Shown here piece after piece: positions 22,005-35,900 of a DNA stretch of 64,000 nucleotides. The stretch's first letter is position 1, and the number at the start of each line of letters is the position of its first letter. Made by a program: the position numbers and the translations under genes. Where the stretch lies: assembly GCA_033239525.1 (NCBI GenBank), contig BSYO01000023.1, positions 10,978,385 through 11,042,384 on the forward strand, given 5' to 3'. Under the pieces are notes generated by a model. It was given only the letters and a program-made list of their open reading frames with translations. It was not told where the DNA came from and ran no database searches. The DNA comes from Nepenthes gracilis. Lineage: Eukaryota > Streptophyta > Magnoliopsida > Caryophyllales > Nepenthaceae.

Positions 22005-24960
22005 AGGTTGTTATGTATGACCTCTTTCGAGGTTGATAGTAGTGCACCTTCATCCACCATTGAAGATGACATTAACAAGCCCATGAGTGAGTATGTTACA
22101 AGATATGATAAGGTCATAGAGAGTCCTGGAAATGTATCTAGGCATTGCAACTTTTGCCACCCATCAAAAAAAGCAGTTCATGCTACCCTCTTAAAAATAC
22201 CAAATTTGGGAACTGGTCCTGTAAAAAAGTGACACTATACGATACTGCATAGATGCAGAAGGTAAAGGTGAAGCAAAGGAAACTATGCAAAACAATGCAC
22301 CAAAAAACTCCCCTTATTTGCTCATAGCTTACGTAGCATTCATTGGGTAGCACATAGACTCCCTAAGCTACGTTGGGGATGTTGGCTAGTAGGATATGAG
22401 TTACAAAGGAGGAGGACAAATGCAAGTGATCATCTAATCAAACCAATCCTCTTGAAAAGGCATTTCACAATGAGGTTCATGATCAATTGCACGGCAAAAT
22501 TGTGAAAATGTTTTACTTGACCAGCTTGCTAATTCATTTAGAAAAGAACCTATACAATAGAATCAAATATCATCAAAAACGAATGCATATGGAAAATAAG
22601 TGTTCCATATGGTAATGAATCAATGTGCCCCTACTGATGCGTATTGCATGCATATTGGCCCATTTAGATCAATACAGCAAACACATATTGGCAAGTACAA
22701 CACAAAATAGTATAGATCGATACGTATCGGTTGCCACCTTCCAACTACATTTTCCAACTTTCAAGCTACATTTTTCCCACCTACAAGTCTAGGCACCTAA
22801 CTAGATATGTATAGTTTTGGTTCATGTTTCTTTAATATTAATTCTTATTCTTCCTGAGGGAGAGAGTTATGGAAAACACAATTCTAGAATTAACACTGAA
22901 AGATCCTACAAGACACTTCTTTTGGTGGTGCAAAGTGAGAAGAATTAATAAGAATATGTCCTTACAAGTATTTTTATATAGCAATACTTGAATTTACTTG
23001 TCACATATAATTAATAGTAACTTACTAAAAAAAGATTCATATATGTTCATGTTATGTTCACATATATTGGCCCATTTAGATCAATACAGCAAACACATAT
23101 TAATTAATACATTTTTAACCTAGGCTCCTAACTTGGAAAACTAGAATTAACACTGAAAGAACCTACAAGACACTTCTTTTGGTGGTGCAAAGTGAGAAGA
23201 ATTAATAAGAATATGTCCTTACAAGTACTTTTATATAGCAACACTTGAATTTACTTGTCACATATAATTAATAGTAACTTACTAAAAAAAGATTCATATA
23301 TGTTCATGTTATGTCAGTTATTTGTATGATACATGATTTAAATAGTTTATAATAATATATATCCAACATATTTATAATAATATATATCCAACATATTCAT
23401 ACATAACAGATCAATAATGAGAGTGGACATTTATGTAAGAGAACCAATTTAAAATTCAATAAAATTATTTGAAAAATAACAATTCTTGATAACACATTTG
23501 ATATTATAAAAAAATATCGCTAAAGTTCTTCAAATGCCTTAAAATTGTGGTTTTTAACTTAGATGCTCGACTTCAGTACCTTAGAGTCAATTTTCTAGCC
23601 TTTGCTAATCATTCACAGATGTAGTTACCGCGACGTAACAATGACATTGCAATAGTGGCTGCAATTTAAAAGTATGGCCCATGCACTGACTTCCTATACC
23701 TTTTCTGCAAAGATCCACTATGGGCTATTTGCCACTTAATTTAATGTGTTGAGGAACTAATTGCTCCTGCTTGAAAAAGTTGACATAGAAAAGTTGTTGC
23801 AACCTATACATGGAACAAAGCAAAAGAGCAGTGCAAATATGGTAAATGATGGATGGAGTCACTCTCCAATGAGGCCATTGATTAACTTTATACCAATGAT
23901 AGAATGTGGGCCTATATTTCTTACGGTTGTTGATTGCTTAGGAGAAACTGAAAATATTTTCCTAGTTACTTGTGTGCACTATCCGAATCATTATGTGTAG
24001 ACAATTGTCACTTTATGTAAATTACTAGAATTAAGAACCATATTCTATATGCTGTGCACATGGGTTTGGGGATTCAGGCAACAACGACTACTTCATCTCT
24101 AATTTAATGAAGAGATTAAGGAGATAAGTCTGAACAACATAGTTCAAGTGATAATTGCAAATGCAAAAAATTGTGCAGGTGCTGGGCATTGATTCAACAA
24201 ATCTATCCTCGCATATTTTGGATTCCATCTGCAGTTCATACATTAAATCATACACTTATTTAGCTTGGTTATTATAATGTTGATGAAATTCAAACTCATT
24301 AAAGGGGCCCTTCAATCTTTGGTCATTAGTGAAGAATGGGGACCTTTAATCTCAGAGGACATGTGTATCTTATACAACATTTGATAGGACAAGATTGGTT
24401 ATATACTTCACTGCTCTAATATATAATATGCTTAGGACTTTTGACAGACAAGGCTTGTCTTCACTACATGTATAACTTGATAGAAAAAGTGAAGCCTATT
24501 GATAGTTGGAGTCAGAACAAAGAGATGAAAGATTCATTTATCAACAATGATGTGGCATATAAAATTCTATTGATAGTTGGAGTCAAAATAGCAGGTTATT
24601 TTATTGCATGGTCCATTCTCTTATTATAACGTAATTGTAGAATTTATAGTATCTTTATCCTGTTTGCATCTAGTAAAACATGAAAAAGTAAATGCAAGTC
24701 TAACTCCTCATTCTTCTTTACTTAATATACAATGTATTACAGCAATTAATGGCTTAGTGAAGGGCCAAAAAGAAATCATGCATAAGGACTTGGAAAATCC
24801 TCAGTGACTAATGAAAAGCATGAAAAAGATGCTTCCATTATCTGAATAAAAGTGCTAAGGCCAACACTAGGTTTGCAAATTTCCACCATTCCACAATATT
24901 ATGCGAATGAACCCCATTATTAAATTGAACTAAAAAGAAATAAAGTAAAAGATGTTATAA
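22005..24960 (+). mobile_element. hAT-family transposase relic (BED finger + DUF659)
   Basis: The stretch at 22080-22235 translates as PMSEYVTRYDKVIE, then HCNFCHPSKKAVHATLLKIP. This has the C-x2-C zinc-finger half and the HLLxIPGxG-like tail of plant BED domains. At 23761-24000, IEKLLQPIHGTKQ, NDGWSHSPMRPLINFIP and IFLTVVDCLGE match the DUF659 transposase segment (SDGWTDxxRRPLINFLAV, VDCSGE). At 24130-24260, QVIIANAKNCAGAG and AYFGFHLQFIH remain of QVITDNAxNxxxAG and HIFWTPCxxHTLNL. A later KIAGYFI (24585) recalls the HKAGYFLNP segment. The C-terminal dimerisation motif was not found. Stops, shifts and a duplicated insert (22.65-23.31 kb) interrupt it. Confidence 0.75.
22884..23314 (+). repeat. 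direct duplication of a 174-bp unit
   Basis: Bases 22884-23057 and 23141-23314 are nearly identical (about four differences in 174) and lie in the same orientation, 257 bp apart. Both are preceded by a second shared word (ATTGGCCCATTTAGATCAAT, at about 22656 and 23065). The original duplicated unit was therefore longer and one copy lost internal sequence. The unit is non-coding and interrupts the hAT relic between its BED and DUF659 parts. Confidence 0.93.
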
Positions 24961-25181
24961 GATTGTTTTTTTGTTTCAAAAAAAAATTGTGATCACTATA
25001 GTGTAGATACAAAATGTTGCAGAGCATTGTTTCTGGTGCAAGTGTACCGTTGCCTTAGAAAAGTCACTTGTGCAACTATTTCCATCATGTTGCAAGAGAA
25101 ATTGAAGTAACTTATTTCTTTGTGCATTTGGTAAGAAAGAATAAAATGACTTCAAAATGAAATGAATTTGGTTTCATTCAG

Positions 25182-25242
25182 TGTTAGAATAATAAACCCT
25201 AGTCAATGATATTTTAGTCACTATACAAAGATTTTTAGTTCA
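25182..25242 (+). repeat. 5' LTR remnant of the plus copia
   Basis: TGTTAGAATA through TTTTAGTTCA, 61 bp, directly before the primer-binding site. It matches the first ~50 bp at 30072 (attttagtcact shared) but lacks the later A/T-rich portion, so it appears internally deleted. Confidence 0.6.
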
Positions 25243-28200
25243 AATGGTATCAAAGAGGGCGTCCGCTACCGACGCTGCTACCGCTATCAACCTAAGATAA
25301 AATCGGCACTCCTTGCCCTCTGTATCAAAAGCCCCCAAATGATTTTCCCATTTGAATCTCTTTGAGCCAACCATTTTGAAATCTAAAGTTTTGTTTAAAA
25401 CCCTAGATCTTTATTGTTCTTGGTCCATTCAAAGACATTGGCCTTAAATCTTCAGTTACTCGTGCATTTGAGGGTTCCCATGTGATTGAAGCAAACTATT
25501 TGGTTTCTCTTCTATTTTCTCCATCTTTGCTGTTTGAACTAGTGCACAACTCAAGTTCTCTTCATCATCAAGAGCCGACTCCGATTTTCTTGGATTTGTG
25601 GTTTCTCTTCGATTTTCTCCATCTTTTGGTATTCAAACTAGTGTACAACTCCAGTTCTCCACTTCATCAAAAGAGGCCGACTACAATTATCTTCTCCTCT
25701 AGCACACAATGATGCTGCAGAATGGCATATGTGAAATAGTGCTGTAGAAGACCCTCTATTACACGTGTCCAATCTATGTATCCGTGTGTTTAATAGCTAT
25801 TAACAAATATTATTTTATTTTCATGTGTTGATCTATGTTTAGGCCTTCACGGTGTTTGTTTTTATTGTATAGTATTTTTCATATATTTGTTATACAATAT
25901 GAGACCGAAAGTGTATCTGGTAGGAGTGTTCCTATTCAAACAAATGAATACAAAGTGGTTGTCTCTAAAATTGTTACAACTATATCTTCTTAAATTACGG
26001 ATCAGTGTTTACATGAGACAAATTATTAGCATTGGAGGAAGATCATGTTATTTTCTATTCAAGGACTTGATAAGGAAGATCATCTCACCAATGATCTAAC
26101 TCTAACACAGATCTTCTTGAGGCTCAAGCATGGCTTCATGAAAATGCTCGCTTATTTACTCAATTGATTAATTCCATGGAATAGAAGGTGGCTGTTTCGG
26201 TCACACACACCAATATTACCAAGGAATTGTGTGATTATCTGTCAATTCATGACTCTGGGAAACATAACATATCAATGATGTTTGATATATGTAAATCTTT
26301 CTTTTGTATGGATCAGAAAGATTAGAGTGTAACCGATTATTTTGTTACCTTCAAGAAGCTCAACGAAGAAATGTACGTAATTCTACCCATCAACATCGAT
26401 GTGAAGTAAATGTAAAAGAAACATGAACAATTGGCTATTATATGCTTTATTGCTGGCTTGAAACCAAACTTTAAATTCGCTTGATCCCAAATCTTAGCAA
26501 GCTCTAAGGTTCATTGACTGATGTATTTTTTCAAATTCTATGAGTTGATTATGAGACTTCACCATTAGTTGCTGCTTGTCTTGCTAATCAAATGGCTTTG
26601 GTTACTCAGTCCTTATTTACTAGTTGAGTAACTAGATGTGGAACGGGTAGATGTAATCGAGGTAGCCGAGATGGAGATAGAAAACTAACATACTATTACT
26701 ATGATGGGGTTGGTTACATCAAAAATAAATGCTGGAAGATATATGGAAACCAGCTATCTACGCATTACGCTACAATCGCTTCTTGGAATAATAATGGTAC
26801 CTTATTTGCTCCACCTGACCCTTCCACAAAATAGACTTTACTTTGTCTGCGGAGGACTACTTACATTAACTTGTCCGCATAGCTACATCTAATGCTACCT
26901 TTGTACAAGTAGGTAAACCCAGTACTTGTCTTTCAACATCATCTCAGACTTAAATTATTGATAATGATGTGTCTAATCATATGATAAAAACCTTAGGTAT
27001 ATTATCCTGTTATCAATCAGTTCGACTCCACATGTAATTACTTGTGATGGCTCCTCTGTGAAAGTTGTGAGCATTAGTTCCATTTCCCTAACCCTGAACC
27101 TTCACATTTCATTAGTGTTACATTTATTGAACTTTCTATTTAATTTATTATTTGAAAGCAAGCTCACGACTAAATATAATTGTTACATTGCATTCTATTC
27201 TACAAGTTGTGAACTTCAAGATCTTACAACAACGAGGAGTATTGCTAAGGGCTGTAGTGAGTTAGGAGCTTCATAGTGCTGGATACAGGACCCACTCCTA
27301 CTATTTGCTCAAGCATTATTTCTAAGCCTCTCCAGATTTGAAACACTACCAGTTGGGTCATATGTCATTATCGAATCTAAAACAATCATATCCTAGTCTT
27401 AATTCCATGGTAAATTTGTTTTGTAAGCCTTTTCAGTTTGCTAAATACCACCAAATATCATACTATTCTAAAGTCAAAAAATGAGCTTCTGCTCTTTTGA
27501 GGAAATACATTCTAATATTTGGAGTCCAATGTCATTCAAGACGAACTTTAGATATTTTGTTACTTCTATTGATGATTATTCACGAATAACTTAGTTATAT
27601 CTAATGAAAGATCGTTCTAAATTATTTTCTATTTTATGTGCATTTTGTATAGAAATTCAGAATCTATTCTCTACTTCAATATGCATTTTATGAAGCAATA
27701 ATGCTTGTAAATACTTTTCCACTCAATTTACTTCATTTATGTCCCAACATAGGATACTCCACAAATTCTTGTCTTGATACTCCTCAACAAAATGGAGAAG
27801 CCAAACACAAAAATAGACACCTTTTAAAAGTGGCGAGAGCTCTTATATTTCACATGAGAGTTCCAAAATATGTTCGGAGTGAGGCAATTTTAACAACTTG
27901 TTATATTATCAATCATATGCCCTCAGCTGTGTTTCAAGGGGAACATCCTATATCGCATATTGTTTTCCCGCAAGCCTTTAAACTCAATTCTTTTGAGAAT
28001 ATTTGGTTGTACAAGCTATTTTTGTGACATTCGTCCTCATATGACTAAACTTGATGCCAAGTCACATGATATATTTTTCTCGAACACCCATGCACTCAAA
28101 GGAGGTATCAATGTTTCTCACCTGAGTAAGGCTAATTTCTTATGTCCTCTGATGTTTCAGTTCAATAATCGACTCTCTTCTCTTTCCAAAACTTTTATTT

Positions 28201-30071
28201 CAATCCCACGTACAATGTCACCTCTCATGATGAGCTTCTTGTCTATCATATTGCCCATCAGGGTGTGTCTTCACCTCTTGCACCACCCGATCAAGTAATT
28301 CACAGCTATGTTTGTGTCCTCATAAGGTGTTTGGGTCTTCTCCCATAAATTCTCTTAAGTCGACCTCTGTAAAGTTAATCCTCCCACTAGGAATCCCATG
28401 GCTATGAAGTTCACGACAAATTAAGACCTTCTAATTGCACTCAAAAAAAGCCATCATAGCTGCACTCAATATCATTTATCAACTATTGTTTGTTATATGG
28501 GTGTCTCATCTTCGCTTTATGCTTTTATATCTGCTTTGGAGTAATATTTTACACCTCGATCGGTGTTTGAAACAATCTCTCATCTTAATTGGCAGGTAGC
28601 CATGCAAGAAGATATGTCAGCACTCAAGCAAAATCACACTTGGATCTAGTTCCCTTTCCTGTAGGGAAGAAACCCATTGACAATAAATGGATGTACAATA
28701 AAAAATTTAATCTAGAAGAATCTATTGCTCAACTAAAAGCCTATTTGATAACTAAGGGATATGCCCAAACTAATGGTATAGACTACACTGATACATTTTT
28801 TCATGTTGTAAAATTGACATATGTTACTGCTACTCATTATTGGCCTTTACATCAGCTAGATGTCAACAATGCCTTTTTACATGGAGATCTTTACAATTTA
28901 TTTCGAACAACAATTTGGGCTTGTCGCTCAAAGGGAGTCTAGTCTCATTTGCAAGTTGAAAAAGTCATTATTATGGCTTAAAACAATCTTCGCAAGCTTG
29001 GTTTGGTAGGTTCAATTAAGTTGATCTTGAGTTTGGTATCTCTTGTCATGGAAGTGATCATCCTATGTTGTATCTCTATTCAATTGTCGGGTGTATTCCT
29101 TTTATAATATATGTGTAAAATATTTTAATCAATGGTAGCAATAATAAGGATATTGTAGACCTTAAAATGTTTCTTAAGTGCCAACTTCAAACAAAGGACC
29201 CTGAGAGGTTAAGGTACCTTCTCGACATTGATGATGCAAGATGGCATTGTGGCATATTCTTCTCACAAAGAAAACATACACTTGATTTACTTCGAGATAT
29301 GAGTATGCTAAATGCAAAACCGTGTACCATACCCATGAATCCAGGAATAAAGTTTTCACCAAACAGCAGAAAAATTTTTACTAAGACAAAGAGATATGGT
29401 CATTTAGTTGAAAATTTGAATTATTTGGTGGTGACCGACCAGACAGTGCATTCTCATAAGTGTGGTAAGCCAATTTTTATCCTCTCATTGCATTCCACAT
29501 TGGGAGAAAGTTGTGGATATAGTTAGATACCTTAATGGTTCACCGAGAAGCAACCTACATTATACAGATCTTGGCCACAGTGGTGTAGAAAGATTCTCTG
29601 ACACTAACTAGGCCAGATCACTGTATAACCACAAGTTTACCATGAGATGTTGCATGTTTATTAGGGGCAATATGGTATCATGGGAGAATAAGAAGCAGAA
29701 TGTAATTGCTTGATTAAATGCTAAATCACAATATCATACATTGACCTAAGTTACATGTAAAGTAATATGTTCCAGACAATTCCTTAAATCACTCAAATGT
29801 AATAATTCCAGACCATTTTAATTATAGTGAGATGATCAGACAATGATTCATATAGTGTCAAATCCGATTTTCCATGATCGTATGAAAAAGATAGAGGAAG
29901 ATTGTCACTTTGCTCATAAGAATCTACAACAAGGCCTTATTCATGTTAAACATGCGAGAAGTGGATAACAATTAGCTAATATGTTTAGCAAGTCTCTAAT
30001 TAGAAGTCAATTAGAGTCCATTTGTAACAATCTCAGCATGATTAATATCTATATTTCAACATAATGGGGAG

Positions 30072-30175
30072 TATTAGAATAGTAAATCCTAACTAAAAGT
30101 ATTTTAGTCACTCTAAAAAGTTCGTAAATATATATATAAATTCTCATAACCCTTTGATATATGGTTTTTCACCAC
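30072..30175 (+). repeat. 3' LTR remnant of the plus copia
   Basis: It begins TATTAGAATAGTAAATCC after ATGGGGAG. A single G to A change from TGTTAG explains the altered first dinucleotide. It shares TATTTTAGTCACT with the 5' copy. The end is placed tentatively near TTTTTCACCA. Confidence 0.5.
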
Positions 30176-30179
30176 AATG

Positions 30180-31690
30180 CCTCTCTTTTCCCTTGGTTTA
30201 CACTTAGCAATCTTCTCCTTTTTTTAAGAAATCCTCAATATTCAAAAGGAGAGACTAGTGGGACATTAGTGAAAAGAATTTAACTCATTTAAGGATGTCA
30301 AAGAGTTGAGAGATTGCATGTCTCTCATTGGATGAGCATAAGTTAAGAGTGTTTCTCATGCCCTTCACTTAGAAAGAAAAGTCCTGGCCTCAGAAGGAAA
30401 AGTCCATTTTTCAGCATACATTAATGTAAGCACCAATTTGGTCTTTATTGAATTAAATTTCTTTCAAGAAAGGGGAAGAAAATGGATAGAAAGAACGATG
30501 GAAAAATCCCAGATAGACAAGGGAAAGATGATAGAATTCCCAATTCAAAAAGAGATAGATCTCCAATTCAACCACACAAATGTAAATCATTTTCATACCT
30601 AATTCAATTACATTTCTCTTATTCATATCCCCTCCAGAAATGTTCTCTAATCATGATAATCAAATACTTTTATAACTGTGCAAGTAATGAATAACTAAAG
30701 TGATTATAACTACTAACAACTTGATGCAGTAGTGATGCCTCTTATCACGTGCCATGTGCTTGTCATTTGAGCTCAAGGCTCGTTGGCTAAATTGATGACA
30801 ACCACGTGCATGGCACACCTTGCATGAATTGGAAACAAAACCATATGCACAACTCTCTTATATGATGCTTGGTGATGTTTCATGCGGACAATGGCAATGA
30901 ATCTTCTCAATACCCATCACATGCCTCTTCTTGCAGCTACCCATCTGACTCCAGCTGCATGCTCCTAAGCTGTCAGCCACTTCTCTCTAACCCCCATCCA
31001 ATAGTTCCAACTACTCCAAGTGAACGGTTGTGATGAATTTATTCTGAGCTTCTATCTTCACTTTATATCTGCAACATCTGGCTTTTACTGATCTTCATCA
31101 CTGCTCCAGCAGCACTTTCTTCCGCTATTGCCACCCTTTCAGCTGATTATTCCAATTTATTGGCTGACAATTAATTCCCACCAATGACAGTGCTAGAAAT
31201 GGTGGTGATAAAGGAAATTATAAGCCAATTGAGATTAATGCAAAATGATTGAAACATTGAAGGGGCATGCATGCATACTTTTTGTATGTTCAATAGGATG
31301 TTGGATTAGCATTCATAGTTGATGACTTGTATGACTTTTGCATAGGAACTTTACCTTATATTAAGTATGTTTGGGCAATCAAAAAAATGCAAGTGATGAT
31401 AGTCAAAATTGGTAGTTGATTGGTACATGAATGAAACTTTTTCTTATTTCGTTGAGTCTTAATTGTAAAAAATTGCTGATTGGAACATTAATGAAACTTT
31501 TCCTTTCTTTGTTAACTTATGAATTTGACATTTTATAAGCTGCAAATCTATTATTTGATTACACATGGGGTTTTTATAACCAATTTTTTTTTAATTGAAT
31601 TTTCAATATCTATTAAAAAACTATAAACTTTGGTCAATGTGAACTCAGCTTATCGAGTCCTAATTTTCAAATGTCGCCATATCCATGTCG
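30180..31690. other. intronic sequence, nothing recognised
   Basis: Moderately AT-rich, with no gene, RNA or element ends supported. The 70-residue frame at 30482 has no domain. Confidence 0.5.
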
Positions 31691-31693
31691 TGT

Positions 31694-32940
31694 TGTGTAA
31701 GGTATGAATCCTAAATTAATTTTTAATAATGATTAATTAAGTTAATAAAAATATCGAAATCAAATGATATTTTTGATCAAAGTCAATATTCTGACCAAAT
31801 TACATCAAACCAAGTAATATCTGATCAATACCTGACACACGAACATGCATATTTTGAACAATAGGAAAGCCTAAATGGCACCTCTGCGGTGCTCGTGCGT
31901 ATTTTAGATAGAATGTCAGCACATAAGGGACATACGTATATGTTCAAGACAGAATGTAAATGTTTGATGCGCGTCTAACAAACGCTCATGCATTGTATGG
32001 CTTTTGTCTTAGAGCTTAACGCATGCCTGCCAAGCGCACATGGGCCAATTTTCTATAAAAGGCCCTTTTTGACTAATTTCAGTGATTTTCTAAGTTCTAA
32101 AGAGAAAAAAGAGAAAGATAAGAGAGGAAGAGAGAAATCAAGAGAGAAAAGGCTAGAGAAGGAGGATCCAAGTGAAATTTAAAAGATTTTTGGTTATTTC
32201 AAATAGAAAGCAAGCGCATCCAAATCCCTCTTTCTCTTATTGTTACTCTTTTTTTATCTCTATGAGTATTTATTATTCCAAATATTCATTTATGTGATAT
32301 TTTTATAACTAAAGAGTTTATACCTTACATACATATTATTCTACTTCCATTTTATGAGGCTTTAATGAAATTTATGCTCTTAATTCATGTACATTGTGTG
32401 TAAAAATTGATTTTCTGCAACCATATTCACAAATGCCTTTAAATAATGTTTAAATGCTTCTACATGTCTGTATTTTTAGATATATGCTCCTACATGCCTT
32501 ATATTTGAAATAAGTTTAAGAAATTATGCTAAATTTATTAAATTACTGCACTTTCCTAAGACTATAGCTTCTGCATGTTGTAATTTTTGCAATACACTTT
32601 CTATATGTTTTAATAAAATGCATATAATTGTTCCTGCAATATTATTTTTGCATGTCTTAAATCTTTAAGTATATAATTTTGCATGTCTTAAAATTCCATT
32701 TAGTTGTTCCTGCATATTCATGTATTTATGCATGTCATAAATTTGAAGATAAGATTAAGGAAAAATCTACATAAGGATACCAATATTGTTTCTAGTATGA
32801 AAAAAATTATTATTGAAGGATATATTTGTATTTAAGTAGAGTTTTTATTATGATTATGCACAGACCATTGTACAAAATTAATGAAGATATATTATTACAT
32901 GTCCTAATATATTACAATAAAACTGACCATTATACAAAGT
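31694..32940 (+). mobile_element. long LTR relic, copy B
   Basis: It starts TGTGTAAGGTATGAATCC and follows copy A (11133) feature by feature. It has TTTAATAATGATTAATTA, GCTCGTGCGTATTTTAGATAG, a TATAAAAGGCCC box (about 32055), a GAGA-rich leader (32100-32165), GCAAGCGCATCCAAA and CTCCTACATGCCTTATATTTG. The motif ATGTCCTAATATATTA at 32898 also recurs in A (12310). It is truncated at about 32940. The 64-residue frame at 31988 lies across the promoter and leader and is not a gene. Confidence 0.65.
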
Positions 32941-35900
32941 GTGTGAAGCCCAATTCTTAGAAACAACCCAGTGGAAGAAAACTCTCCATTGTCCATAGGA
33001 AGGTGTGATAAATCAGTTTGCATTCTCCAAGATTTGCATTAAATTCATGCCTTCAATTTCTATTCATAAACCAATCTCTGCTAAACTCAAAATCATCCAG
33101 AACTATTTCTCTTCAAGGGGACCTTTCAAGATATGGAAAAACCCACAAACCAAACTGAGCCTTCTTCCCACCAAATGTAGTTGTGGTTCATTTCCTCTAA
33201 CTCTAAATATGCAAGATCAAGCTTTCAAAATTAAGCCATATTAAAAGTAAAAGAAAAGGCTACATGATAGAGGACAAGATTTACTCTTACTAAAAGATAA
33301 TAATCCATTTCATTTTCCTCAAGTATGTTTTCATTGCATTTACTAGCTTAAAGTTTTTCACATATACAGGCAACCAATTCCAACTTTATCATATCTAAAT
33401 GATTGTCCACATAATTTGACTTATCAACTATCAAGTGAAAATTCTACAGAATCCATTTTATAAGCCAAGGCAGGGAAGCATATAAAATACACTGTCAAAA
33501 CTCAATTTGCTTCAGTTGGCTAATTGAGGAGACCCCAAGCTTTGGACTTCAAACAAATTAGACTCAAGCCTATTAAAAGTGCCCTGGATTTTTCTCTGAT
33601 ACAATCCCAGTTCTATCTACCACTGAAACATCCTCTCTAGAATATAAGGGTCTGCATAAAATTGTACCCTTAGGCCCTGGAATGCAAAAGCCTAGAACAC
33701 TGCCCCACCCTTTTACATTCTCAGTTCCATCAGAAGCATGACCAAGGCAATCCTCTCAGTTAAAACCATCAGACGTAATATTTTGAGCTACAACACTATT
33801 GGGCTCAACTTCAAACCTCATTCCAAGGCAGATAAGCAATGGTGCAAACTCCTAGCAGTTTTTCCTTACCATAAACAAGTTGAGACAGTAGACTTACCAT
33901 TGCAGGCCCCCATAACTATCAAGAAAGTACCATTGTCATCAAAATAAGTCATTCAGTCATCTAATAGGTTATGGTCAAAGGATGAGGGACAAACTAATTG
34001 GAATCAGACTGCCTGGGAGAAGAACAGGAAAACATGCCATGGTTACTAAAGGAAAATCAACGTCATCACGTGTATGATCAGCCAAATCAATCACAGCCTG
34101 AGCACCATCTACAGAAATACGAAACAAAATTTGTGAGAACATTGAGGAAGACAAGCCCTCGTAACCAAGACCTTTAATGTAATTGTAACAAGTAATCTTG
34201 GATGGAACTTAAGTCTCAAAGTTGCCAGAAGCAACTGGTTTAGCCTTCAAAATAAATAAAATCAGCTGCAACATGTCAAAAGCCTATCCTTCATGAGAAA
34301 ACCCACCTTAGACAAAATTGTAAAACAGCTCAAATCCTCCAAATATCCCCTCATGAATGTGCCCCTCAACACAGGTCCCTCAACTTCAGAAACCCTACAG
34401 TGGAGCATACCTGCTCAAAATCCATCTTTTATGAGCAATACCACAGGAGCGCACATTGCCAATCTAATTGGTACTCTCCTTTAATTGTTTCTTAGTTTTG
34501 TAGTCAATCACTGATTCTTTAGTGATGTAAAGCCATCAGGCAGTAAACCAGCAAGGGAACAGCCAGTGGGAACTAAATGACTACCACCAACAGGTTCCAT
34601 CATACTACTTTAATTCACCAAAACTGTATCTGAAACATGATTCCCCTCAATGATGGCAGCCTAACACTTTCCGTTCGGAAAACAATTGCTCAATTGGACA
34701 CCATTTGAGAAGATTTTTAAAAAAAAAGGGCATTTACTAGTAAGGAAGATATCAAAGTGTTTTGCCTGTGCATGCAGAACCCAATCTGAGTAGAACGCCC
34801 TCTTGCTTTCTATTAGGTTTGACTCTAACCCTCTAACTGCTGAAGCAGTTCAAACAGTACCACCCCACAGAAAAGCAATGCATGATATCCAATATCCAAC
34901 CCACCAAAAATGATGATCGTGCTGTAAGCATCTTTCCTCAAGAACTGCATCATCATTTCCAACCTGCTCACGGCAGAGAACTGAACTGATTACCTTTGAT
35001 CGTTTTGAAATTTTTTTGAATCTAACATTTTAAGAATATATATGGTCGAATCAACTAAAAGAACGTGATAAAATAATAGAGCTGAGCGCACAGAACAGAG
35101 ATAAAATTTAAGGGAAGAGAATAGGGGGAGAGAGAGAAACTTTGCAGGAGTGTGCTGCTGCCAAAGGTGGCCACCCATGAGAGTGCCCTGGCAACCATAT
35201 GGTTTGCACAAGAATAGAGAAATTGGAACGCAGCATTCACCCTGAAACATCCCAGGCAGAGCTACTAGGATGTATTATATTCTTTGGCTTAGTGGGAAAG
35301 TAATTGAAATGACTTTAGTACTAAGGAATCTCGCCTCCAAACTTTTATGGACTGATGGCCAAGTCCTTTCCTTTTTAGAGCAAGGAGAATAAACATTTTC
35401 ATGTGTGGATATTGTTAATATTGTTGATAGTCAATACAATCATTGATGATATGTTTCACTCGTGCACATGATAATTGAGTTCTTGAGATATCTCATGGAA
35501 GCCTACTGGACTTATTTTTTCAACGGAAGTTTTCTGGTTTTGCCAATAGCAAAAAATATCAGTAAGCCATGGAGACGCATTTTTCAGTAAAAGTGTATCT
35601 ACCAAAGCATCAAAGTTTATTAGTAATGTAAAAGCAACAATTCAGTATACAGCTAAGGGTTGCCAACTGCATGAGGCTCTCACATGAGGGGATCTAGGGA
35701 GGCCAGATTTATGAAGACACCTCTGCACTACATAAAGGCTGTTATGTGGTTTAAACCCGTAACAACCATGTCACACTGGAACAGTATTCCTGTTATGCCA
35801 AAACTTGCCTTTAACAACAGACTATCCCAGTGATAAGTGGATCATATAAAACAAATCACATTTCTGTTGACAATAACTTTCTTGTATACGCATTCACATC

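Larger units (their letters stand above)
25182..30175 (+). mobile_element. Ty1/copia retrotransposon, plus strand
   Basis: It starts with a short LTR-like TGTTAGAATAATAAACCC at 25182, with TGGTATCAAAGAGGG, an iMet-type primer-binding site, at 25245. A gag domain relic follows (26110-26480). Then come a protease motif remnant around DNDVSNHMIK (26960) and integrase with QQNGEAKHKNRHLLKVARAL and YIINHMPSAVF (27790-27960). RT has NKWMYNKKFN, YAQTNGIDYTDTF and HQLDVNNAFLHGDL (28680-28890). A later LG-domain and RNase H remnant spans 29160-29990. A purine run GGGGAG precedes TATTAGAATAGTAAATCC at 30072, the start of the 3' LTR. All ORFs are broken. The right boundary is approximate. Confidence 0.88.
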
